Source: JBDSTZ01 sp039927975 (GTDB lineage Bacteria > Pseudomonadota > Gammaproteobacteria > Burkholderiales > Burkholderiaceae_D). From it: DNA of 19,019 nucleotides. Of this stretch, positions 1 to 6,119 are shown in pieces. A program made the position numbers and the translations under genes. Position 1 is the first letter of the stretch, and the number at the start of each line of letters is the position of its first letter. Location of the stretch: positions 1-19,019 of the forward strand of contig JBDSTZ010000380.1 in the NCBI GenBank assembly GCA_039927975.1, written 5' to 3'. A model generated the notes under the pieces. The model made no database searches. It was not told the origin of the DNA and worked only from the letters and a program-made list of their open reading frames with translations.

Positions 1-182
1 GTGACCAGGAAGGCCGAATCGAGCGCCGCCTTGACCTGGTTGCTGAACGGGATATCGGCCTGGATTGCCTGCAGCGCCCAGGGCAGGGTCTGGCGGTCGA
101 GATAGCTGATCGCGATGGCCACGCTGAGCAGCGCGGCCACCATCCAGCGCCGGGCGCCGTCGTCGGAACGGGGGTGGGACAT
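1..182 (-). CDS. MFS sugar/hexuronate-type permease, N-terminal part only
   Basis: This is the start of a major facilitator superfamily permease; the rest lies beyond the left edge. Reading the minus strand from the ATG at 182 gives about 60 residues beginning MSHPRSDDGARRWMVAALLS. They include a first membrane helix (about residues 13-29) and the loop SYLDRQTLPWAL, which resembles the region after helix 1 in anion:cation symporter permeases such as ExuT-like hexuronate carriers. A strong ribosome site (AAGGAG) lies a few bases before the ATG. The gene starts 52 bp after the GH39 gene on the same strand with no terminator between, so the two probably form an operon in which the permease imports the sugar released by the hydrolase. 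The substrate cannot be told from this fragment. Confidence 0.85.
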   Translation of the reverse strand, partial: MSHPRSDDGARRWMVAALLSVAIAISYLDRQTLPWALQAIQADIPFSNQVKAALDSAFLV

Positions 183-234
183 GGTGTCTCCTTTGTTATT
201 GGTTGAACGCCGGGTCTCCGCCGGCGGCTTCGCT

Positions 235-1917
235 TCAATCGATCAGCAACAGGGTCACGCCCTGGCGCGGCAGGGTGAAGCTGAGGCTACCGGCGCCGTT
301 CTTGAGCGCGAGCGGCGCCAGTTGGGCCGGCTGCATCACCGATGCCGCCTCCAGCGTTTTGTACTGCGCGTAGTCGGGCGACTGCGGGGAGCCCATCGCC
401 TGCCAGGCGGTGAAGGCGTTGCCGTTGGCCTGGTCCACGCGCCACTGCGTCACTTTGCGGGTGGCCTCCTTGCCCAGGCCCTTGAGCGAGAGCGTGACGG
501 CGGCGTCGGCCGCAGCGACGTCGTCGTCGTGGTAGTGCCAGCTCAGGATCGCCAGCTTGCCGTCGGCGGTCCGGGAGGCGATCACGCCGACGTCCGGCGC
601 CGCCCGCACGCCATTTTTCATGAGGTCGTCGAGCGCCGCTTCGGCGCTGCTGGTGGCGCTGACCCGGCTCGTGCCCATCTTTGCGAACAAGCGGAACACG
701 TTCATCACCGGCAGGTCGACGCCGTTGGTGGCGAGCTGGCGGTAGCCGGCGAACCAGGGCTGGTCCTCGAAGGTGAAGGCCCAGGTGAGGGCGCCATCGA
801 TGTTGACGTGATGGCGCTCGGCCAGTTGCCAGATGCGGGCGAAGCTGGCCGCCGTATAGCTCGAATACATGGTGCCGTTGCGGTAGGCGTTTTGCGGTCC
901 GGGGCAGGCGGCGCAGCCTTCCGGGTCGCTCTCGCCGATGACGATTGGCTTGTCCTTCAGTTCAGGGACGGCGGCGATCTTGGCGAAGCCGCTATCGACG
1001 GTCTTGATATGGTTGCTGATCCCCATGCGCACATGGCCGTCGACAAAGCGCGGGCTGCCCTTGGCGTGGAAGGAGAGGAAATCGGTCGGTGTGCCGGTCA
1101 CGCCGGTGGCGTAGTTGGTGCCGCTGACCACGTGCTCGAGGAAGCCGTCCATGAAGGCGCCGCCGGATCCGGCCACGTCGGGGCCGCCGACGCGTGCGTC
1201 GGGCAAGGCGCGGCGGATGCCGGCCACGGCGTAATCGTGCAGCTTGTAGAATTCCTCGGGCGTGCCGGTCCAGTAGGATTTGCCGTTCGGCTCATTCCAG
1301 ATTTCGAAGTACCAGTGCTTGACTTCCTCGCGGCCGTAGCGCGCGATGTTATGCAGCGTCCACTGGTAGGCCAATTCCTCCCACTTGGCGTAGTCTTTCG
1401 GCGGCGCGTTCCAGGCGCCTTCAATCAGGTTGTAGGCGAAGCCGGGCCGCCAGTTGTGCCGATACGGCGTGCCCGGCTTCGCGCTCGACATCGCCTCGGG
1501 CATGAAGCCGAGCTGCAGATAGGGACGCACGCCGCGCGCGCGGTAGGTGTCGATGATCTTGTCGATGATCGCCCAGTTGTAGACCGGCTTGCCGTCCTTG
1601 TCCTCGCTGTACATATCGGTGCTGCCCCACTTGAAGGCGGCCGTGCCGTCGCCGCTGTTCAACAGACTGTGGGCGCGGAAGAACACCTGGTCCTTGCGCA
1701 GTTCGCCGAGGCCGGCGATCAGCTTGCTGCCATCCTTCATGGTCGCGTAGTTCGGTTCATCGGCGCCAAAGAAGCGCCAGATCGGCTTGAGCTCGCCGGC
1801 CGGCTTGCCGGCATCGACCTCGATCGCCACCGCGAACGGCGCCGCAGGGGATTGCGCCAGCGCCAGCGGCGCGAGCAAACTCAACATTGTAGATACAGCA
1901 AATGGCAGACACCGCAT
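235..1917 (-). CDS. Secreted GH39 glycoside hydrolase, probable beta-xylosidase
   Basis: A 560-residue enzyme that resembles glycoside hydrolase family 39, whose bacterial members are mainly retaining beta-xylosidases. The N-terminus is a signal peptide (MRCLPFAVSTMLSLLAPLALAQ), so it probably acts in the periplasm or outside the cell. A TIM barrel follows. The WNEPN motif carries the likely acid/base Glu209, and KPIVIGES carries the likely nucleophile Glu329. The stretch FTFEDQPWFAGYRQLATNG (near 381-399) also resembles the xylosidase subgroup known from Xanthomonas and Caulobacter. A beta-sandwich-like C-terminal part follows. The ATG at 1917 is preceded by GGGAG at proper spacing. It is co-oriented with the MFS permease and divergent from the propeller gene. 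Family membership is solid; xylose rather than another sugar as substrate is inferred. Confidence 0.9.
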   Translation of the reverse strand: MRCLPFAVSTMLSLLAPLALAQSPAAPFAVAIEVDAGKPAGELKPIWRFFGADEPNYATMKDGSKLIAGLGELRKDQVFFRAHSLLNSGDGTAAFKWGSTDMYSEDKDGKPVYNWAIIDKIIDTYRARGVRPYLQLGFMPEAMSSAKPGTPYRHNWRPGFAYNLIEGAWNAPPKDYAKWEELAYQWTLHNIARYGREEVKHWYFEIWNEPNGKSYWTGTPEEFYKLHDYAVAGIRRALPDARVGGPDVAGSGGAFMDGFLEHVVSGTNYATGVTGTPTDFLSFHAKGSPRFVDGHVRMGISNHIKTVDSGFAKIAAVPELKDKPIVIGESDPEGCAACPGPQNAYRNGTMYSSYTAASFARIWQLAERHHVNIDGALTWAFTFEDQPWFAGYRQLATNGVDLPVMNVFRLFAKMGTSRVSATSSAEAALDDLMKNGVRAAPDVGVIASRTADGKLAILSWHYHDDDVAAADAAVTLSLKGLGKEATRKVTQWRVDQANGNAFTAWQAMGSPQSPDYAQYKTLEAASVMQPAQLAPLALKNGAGSLSFTLPRQGVTLLLID

Positions 1918-1967
1918 ATCGCTCCCTGTCCCCCCGCCTGTCGCGCGGAGGTTTTTGTTTTATAAGA

Positions 1968-1997
1968 AATACATTAGGCGGACAGATTGTATGACAA
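1968..1997 (-). promoter_or_regulatory. Candidate sigma70 promoter of the GH39-MFS operon
   Basis: On the minus strand TTGTCA (1997-1992, five of six matches to the -35 consensus) is followed after 18 bp by TGTATT (1973-1968, four of six). The -35 box lies inside the palindrome at 1986-1998, which would let a repressor block it. The surrounding 1950-2060 segment is clearly more AT-rich than the coding DNA. The assignment is by consensus match only, and a TATAAA further downstream is another possible -10. Confidence 0.4.
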
Positions 1998-1998
1998 T
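1986..1998. promoter_or_regulatory. Perfect palindrome, candidate FadR/FCD-type GntR operator
   Basis: ATTGT-ATG-ACAAT is a perfect 5-3-5 inverted repeat. Its core TTGTATGACAA fits the consensus TNGTNNNACNA described for the FadR (FCD) subfamily of GntR regulators, which often control sugar-acid and sugar genes. It sits between the divergent GH39 and propeller genes and overlaps the candidate -35 of GH39. No GntR gene is in the window, so the regulator would be encoded elsewhere, possibly beyond the permease. Confidence 0.5.
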
Positions 1999-2051
1999 TT
2001 TGGGTGCGTGTTGATGATTTTTAATTTTTTCGGCAAGAAGAGGGATGTTTT

Positions 2052-2081
2052 TTGCCGCGAGGCGAGGCTTGCGGCTATGAT
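2052..2081 (+). promoter_or_regulatory. Candidate sigma70 promoter of the propeller gene
   Basis: TTGCCG (2052-2057, four of six) and TATGAT (2076-2081, five of six) are separated by 18 bp. Transcription would start near 2088, giving a leader of about 40 nt before the ATG at 2129. It is assigned by consensus match only. Confidence 0.45.
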
Positions 2082-2128
2082 TGTCTAACGATTTTGCCGA
2101 TTCAACCATCTTTACAGGACGATCATCC

Positions 2129-3163
2129 ATGCTGCATCCGCCAAACTTTGCCCGATCGCTGTGCGCCGTTCTGTGTCTGGCGGCCCCGGCCGCGCTGTTC
2201 GCCCAGACCCCGGTCGCCCCGGCGCCTCTGCCTGCCTTGGCGCCGCTGCCGGGCAAGGGCTTGGCCGAGCATCCATTTCTGTACTGCGGCGAATACGCCT
2301 ACGACCAGGATCAGCAAACTGTTCGCCTGATCAAGGGCGGCAAAGAGGTCTGGCGTTACGACATCAAGTTCAAGGTGATGGTCAACGGCAAGGAGAACAT
2401 TCAGGAACTGGGCGACTGCACCCAGCTATCGAACGGCAATATCGCCTTCACCACCCGCTTCGGCGCGCGGGAAGTCACGCTCGACAAGACCGTCGTGTGG
2501 CAATACATCGGGCCCGACAATACCGAGATCCACGGCCTGCAAGCCATCGGGCTCGACCGCGTGCTGCTGCTCCAGAACGGCAACCCGGCCAAGGCCCTCC
2601 TGATCAACAAGAAAACCAATAAGATCGAGAAGACCTATCTGATCCCGGTCGGCAAGCCCGACAACATCCACGGCCAGATGCGGCGCGCCCACCTGACCCC
2701 GGCCGGCACCTTGCTGGTGGCGCACATGGACAGCGACAAGGTCAGCGAATACGACGAGGCCTGCAAGGAAGTGTGGACCGTCGCGGCCGGCTCACCCTGG
2801 GACGCGGTGCGCCTCAAGAACGGCAACACGCTCATTTCAAGCAATCACGGCTTTGCCCGCGAGGTGAACCCGAAGGGCGAGACGGTGTGGGAATTCAACA
2901 AGGCCGACGCGCCGCAATACACCTTGAAAGTGTTCCAGGAAGTCACGCGCCTGGCCAACGGCAATACCTTGATCAGCAACTGGGTGGCCGGTGGCGTCAA
3001 GCCGCCGGAATGGCCGAAAACGGTGCAGTTCCTCGAAGTCACGCCTGACAAGAAAATCGTGTGGGCGCTCAGCGCTTGGGACAAGCCGAACCTGGGTCCG
3101 GCGACCTCGATGCAGCTGCTTGATCAGCCGGGACTGGCTGAGAACGGCGATCTCATGCGGTGA
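2129..3163 (+). CDS. Secreted beta-propeller-like repeat protein, function unknown
   Basis: A 344-residue exported protein. The ATG at 2129 is chosen because it directly begins a signal peptide (MLHPPNFARSLCAVLCLAAP, with a likely cut after ALFAQ) and has AGGA upstream. An in-frame TTG at 2081 would add 16 residues with no signal-like features. The mature part has blade-like repeats of the form W-x-Y/F, then a turn such as LSNGNIAF, LQNGNPAKALL, TPAGTLLVAH, LKNGNTLISSNHG, LANGNTLISNW and LAENGDLMR. These resemble PQQ-like, NHL or arylsulfotransferase-type propellers. No catalytic motif was recognised. It is divergent from the GH39-MFS operon across an AT-rich regulatory gap, which suggests a role in glycan binding or processing. 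That role is inference. Confidence 0.83.
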   Translation: MLHPPNFARSLCAVLCLAAPAALFAQTPVAPAPLPALAPLPGKGLAEHPFLYCGEYAYDQDQQTVRLIKGGKEVWRYDIKFKVMVNGKENIQELGDCTQLSNGNIAFTTRFGAREVTLDKTVVWQYIGPDNTEIHGLQAIGLDRVLLLQNGNPAKALLINKKTNKIEKTYLIPVGKPDNIHGQMRRAHLTPAGTLLVAHMDSDKVSEYDEACKEVWTVAAGSPWDAVRLKNGNTLISSNHGFAREVNPKGETVWEFNKADAPQYTLKVFQEVTRLANGNTLISNWVAGGVKPPEWPKTVQFLEVTPDKKIVWALSAWDKPNLGPATSMQLLDQPGLAENGDLMR

Positions 3164-3179
3164 GTCGGCGCGCTCAGGC

Positions 3180-3410
3180 TCAACCCAGGCGACGTGGCTT
3201 TCCTTGGCGCAGCGGATCGAGCAGCCCGCGCAGCGCGTTATGGTCGAGCTCGTACATGAGGTTGAGCAGACCGCCGAGTTCGCCGCGCGGGAAACCTTCG
3301 CGGGCGAACCAGGACAGATAATGGGCCGGCAAATCGGCGATCACGCGGCCCTTGTATTTCCCATACGGCATTTCGCGGGTGAGCAGCAACTGCAAATCTT
3401 CAGGTTTCAT
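3180..3410 (-). CDS. DUF3820 family small protein
   Basis: A 76-residue protein beginning MKPEDLQLLLTREMPYGKYK. The motif MPYGKYKGRVIADLP, then YLSWF, GFPRGELG and a final LLDPLR stretch are characteristic of the DUF3820 family, whose biochemical role is unknown. The start at 3410 fits the usual family length. An upstream in-frame ATG at 3428 would add six residues (MLECRT). No strong Shine-Dalgarno sequence is visible for either start. The protein has no signal peptide or membrane segment and is probably cytoplasmic. It is convergent with the propeller gene (16 bp gap, no clear terminator) and divergent from the DUF1810 gene over 55 bp. Confidence 0.85.
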   Translation of the reverse strand: MKPEDLQLLLTREMPYGKYKGRVIADLPAHYLSWFAREGFPRGELGGLLNLMYELDHNALRGLLDPLRQGKPRRLG

Positions 3411-3465
3411 GGTGCGACACTCTAGCATGCGACTGAGGTAACATTAGCGGCGAAGGAGGGCGATC

Positions 3466-3882
3466 ATGCAAACGCAATTCGATCTTGAGCGCTTCGTCGA
3501 AGCCCAGGCGCCGGTCTACCAGGTCGTCGTCGCCGAGCTGCGCGGCGGACGCAAGCGAAGCCACTGGATGTGGTTCATTTTTCCCCAGCTGGCCGGTCTC
3601 GGCCGCAGCCAGATGGCTCGCCAATACGCGCTGTCGTCGGCCGACGAGGCGGCCGCCTACCTGGCCCACCCGGTGCTCGGCGCGCGCCTGCGCGAGTGCA
3701 GTGCGCTGGTGGCCGCCATCGACGCCGAGGCCGAGACCATTTTCGGCGACCCCGACGTGCTGAAATTTCACTCCTCGATGACACTGTTCGCCGAGGTGGC
3801 GCCGGACGAAGCGGTGTTCCACACCTGCCTCGACAAATTTTACGACGGCCGGCCCGACCAGGCCACGCTCGACCTGCTGTGA
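3466..3882 (+). CDS. DUF1810 family protein
   Basis: A 138-residue protein that matches the DUF1810 family at its normal full length. Visible signatures are an N-terminal FDLERFVEAQAPVY, the core RSHWMWFIFPQLAGLG (about residues 31-46), the segment YLAHPVLGARLREC, and the late segment DVLKFHSSMTLFAEVAP. The ATG is preceded by a strong GGAGGG. There is no signal peptide, so it is probably cytoplasmic. The conserved His-Trp-Met-Trp and Lys-Phe-His-Ser segments suggest a binding or active site, but the reaction is not established. Some databases call such proteins calpastatin-like, which I regard as a misnomer. A GC-rich inverted repeat follows the stop codon at once. Confidence 0.9.
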   Translation: MQTQFDLERFVEAQAPVYQVVVAELRGGRKRSHWMWFIFPQLAGLGRSQMARQYALSSADEAAAYLAHPVLGARLRECSALVAAIDAEAETIFGDPDVLKFHSSMTLFAEVAPDEAVFHTCLDKFYDGRPDQATLDLL

Positions 3883-3898
3883 CGCGGCGCTCGCCGCG
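3883..3898 (+). repeat. GC-rich inverted repeat just after the DUF1810 stop
   Basis: CGCGGCG-CT-CGCCGCG begins one base after the TGA and can fold into a 7-bp arm pair. No T-run follows, so it is not a classical intrinsic terminator. It may mark the 3' end of the transcript or stabilise it. Confidence 0.4.
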
Positions 3899-3943
3899 CC
3901 ATCGGGCCGTGATATCGTTGCGCTCTCGAATGGGAGGCAACGA

Positions 3944-5947
3944 TTGGATCACGGACTAAAGCCGCAGGGAAGGTGGCGCCTTCTGGCGCTGATGGCGGCG
4001 CCCCTGCTGCTGGGCGCCTGCGCCTCGCACCTTGACGCCGGCGCGCCGGCCGCCCAGGTCGAGCGCTTCGACATCATCAGCCGCACGCCGGCGTTTGGCG
4101 GCGCGCGCTTCGACGAGGCGGGCGACTACGAGACCATCGTCGCGGTGGCCCACATGCGCATCAATCCGCGCCACCCGGCCAATCGCGGCATCGTCGATCT
4201 CGACAAGGCCGCCGCGCCGGACGGCTGGGTGAGGTACGCCAGCGATGTCGTCATCCTGCGTCCGCGCGCGCCCGCCGGCGCCTCGCGCGTGCTGCTGCTC
4301 GACGTGCCCAATCGCGGCGGCAAACTCCTCCAGCAAATGGTCAACGAAGGCAGTTACGCGATCGGCACGCCGGCCGGCGCCGGCACCGGCTACACGATGC
4401 GGCGCGGGCACACCCTGGTATGGATCGGCTGGCAGGGCGACGTCAAGCCCGACCCGAGCGGGCGCTTCGCCGGCGCCGCCTTGCCGCTGGCGTCAATCGG
4501 CGCGCAGCCGATCACCGGGCAGCGCATCGAGGAAGCGGTGTTCGACGATATCAAACCGGTCGGCAGCATTGCGCTGGCCTATCCCGCCGCCTCGCTGTCG
4601 CAGGAAGGCGCGCTGCTCACCGTGCGGACCAGCGCCATGGCCGCGCCGCAGCGCCTGCCCGCCGACGCCTGGCGCTACACCAGCGCCAACACCGTCGAGC
4701 TGACCAGTCCAAAAGGCTACGACGCCGGCGCGATCTACCAGTTTCAGTACGAGGCGCGCGACCCGAAAGTGATGGGGCTGGGCTTTGCCGCGCTGCGCGA
4801 CGTCACCAGCTACCTGAAATCGGGCGAACCTGACGCCGCCGGCCAGGCCAATCCGCTGGCCGACATCAAGCCGGCGGTGACGATAGCGGCCGGCGTTTCG
4901 CAGTCGGGCCGCGTGCTGCGCGACCTGATCTGGCAGGGCTTCAACGCCGATCCACGCGGCGGACGCGTGTTCGACGGCGTCATGCCGATCATCGCCGGCA
5001 GCCGCAAAAGCTTCGTCAACGCCCGCTTCGCCGAGCCTGGCCGCAACGCCACCCAACATGCCGAGCACCTGACGCCCGGCGACCAGTTCCCCTTTAGTTA
5101 CGCGGTCACCACCGATCCGGTGAGCGGCAGGACCGACGGCATCTTCGCGCGCTGCACCGCCAGCCACACCTGTCCGAAGCTGATGCACGTCGACAGCAGC
5201 ACCGAGTTCTGGCAGGGCCGCGCCTCGCTGGTGACCGGCGACGGCGCCGGCCGCGATATCGCCTTGCCGGCCGAGGTGCGCGCCTACCTGATGTCGTCGA
5301 CCCAGCATACCTACACGACCGCGCCCTCGATGGGCATCTGCAAGAACTTCAACAACCCGGCCTCGCAGGCGCCGCTGCTGCGCGCGCTGCTCGAACGCCT
5401 GGTCGGATGGAGCCGCGACGGCAAGGCGCCGCCGGCCTCGCGCTATCCGCGCCATGCCGACGGCATGCTGGTGGCGCCCGAACGCGGCGCGGTCGGCTTT
5501 CCGGATCTGGCGGCGGCCGGCCTGGTTTTTCCGGCGGTGATCAATGAGCTGGCGCAGGTCGACTACGCGGCCGTGCCGCCGCGCGTCGACGCTGCCCGGC
5601 GCTACCAGCTGTTCGTGCCGATGACGGACCTCGACGGCCACGACCTCGCCGGCATCCGCTCGCCCGACGTGGCGGTGCCGCTGGCGACCTACACCGGCTG
5701 GAACCTGCGGCGCGGCGGCTTTGCCGAGGGACAGCTGTGCGGTTTGAATGGCAGCATGCTGGCGCTGCCGGCCACGCCCAAACCGGCGGATCCGCGCCAG
5801 GCCATCTCGCAGCGTTATCGCAGCAGGCTTGAGTACGCGAAGGCGGTGGCGCTGTCGGCGCGCGAACTGCGCGACCAGGGCCTGCTGCTTGACGACGATG
5901 CGAACCGCTATATTGAACGTGCGAAGGGGGAGCTGAGGGTGCCGTGA
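3944..5947 (+). CDS. Lipoprotein alpha/beta-hydrolase domain protein (Abhydrolase_10-like)
   Basis: A 667-residue predicted lipoprotein hydrolase. It starts with TTG at 3944, six bases after a strong GGGAGG (3932-3937). This start gives a clean lipoprotein signal (KPQGRWRLLALMAAPLLLGA) with the lipobox cysteine at residue 26. The body matches the large alpha/beta-hydrolase domain family often listed as Abhydrolase_10. The segment AGVSQSGRVLRDL has the likely nucleophile Ser319. TEFW (Glu421) and STQHT (His455) are plausible partners of the triad. The C-terminal DLDGHDLAGIRSPDVAVPLA and TYTGWNLRRG are also family-like. It should be a membrane-anchored esterase or amidase facing the periplasm. 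The substrate is unknown, and neighbouring genes give no firm clue. Confidence 0.88.
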   Translation: MDHGLKPQGRWRLLALMAAPLLLGACASHLDAGAPAAQVERFDIISRTPAFGGARFDEAGDYETIVAVAHMRINPRHPANRGIVDLDKAAAPDGWVRYASDVVILRPRAPAGASRVLLLDVPNRGGKLLQQMVNEGSYAIGTPAGAGTGYTMRRGHTLVWIGWQGDVKPDPSGRFAGAALPLASIGAQPITGQRIEEAVFDDIKPVGSIALAYPAASLSQEGALLTVRTSAMAAPQRLPADAWRYTSANTVELTSPKGYDAGAIYQFQYEARDPKVMGLGFAALRDVTSYLKSGEPDAAGQANPLADIKPAVTIAAGVSQSGRVLRDLIWQGFNADPRGGRVFDGVMPIIAGSRKSFVNARFAEPGRNATQHAEHLTPGDQFPFSYAVTTDPVSGRTDGIFARCTASHTCPKLMHVDSSTEFWQGRASLVTGDGAGRDIALPAEVRAYLMSSTQHTYTTAPSMGICKNFNNPASQAPLLRALLERLVGWSRDGKAPPASRYPRHADGMLVAPERGAVGFPDLAAAGLVFPAVINELAQVDYAAVPPRVDAARRYQLFVPMTDLDGHDLAGIRSPDVAVPLATYTGWNLRRGGFAEGQLCGLNGSMLALPATPKPADPRQAISQRYRSRLEYAKAVALSARELRDQGLLLDDDANRYIERAKGELRVP

Positions 5948-5964
5948 CGGGCGGTCCGCTACGG

Positions 5965-5979
5965 CGGCGATGATCGCCG
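5965..5979 (+). repeat. Small inverted repeat after the hydrolase gene
   Basis: CGGCGA-TGA-TCGCCG lies 17 bp past the stop codon. It could form a 6-bp hairpin in the 3' region. No T-run follows, so termination here would not be classical. The rest of the 5948-6119 gap is GC-rich and shows only the promoter listed next. Confidence 0.3.
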
Positions 5980-6059
5980 GGCGGCATCGGCCCGGCCCGC
6001 AGTCGACGCGCCGCAAGATGAGCGCCTCGCCCGCTGCCGCCGGCCCGCACGCGGTGGCG

Positions 6060-6088
6060 ATGCCATCGTGTCCACCCTACCGTATAAT
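6060..6088 (+). promoter_or_regulatory. Sigma70 promoter of the NYN-LOTUS gene
   Basis: A perfect -10 box TATAAT (6083-6088) stands out in GC-rich DNA. Seventeen bases upstream is ATGCCA (6060-6065), four of six matches to TTGACA. Transcription would begin near 6095, giving a short leader of about 25 nt. The leader has only a weak AGAG ribosome site and carries CCTCCT, the same sense as the 16S anti-Shine-Dalgarno. Confidence 0.65.
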
Positions 6089-6119
6089 CGCGGGATTGCC
6101 CTCCTAGAGACTACATTTT

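Noticed and set aside
115..1965. A 616-residue plus-strand frame opposite GH39
   Set aside because: GH39 on the other strand has a signal peptide, catalytic motifs and a good ribosome site; this frame has none.
4493..6016. A 507-residue minus-strand frame opposite the lipoprotein hydrolase
   Set aside because: Arg/His/Ala-rich shadow of a recognised gene; no domain.
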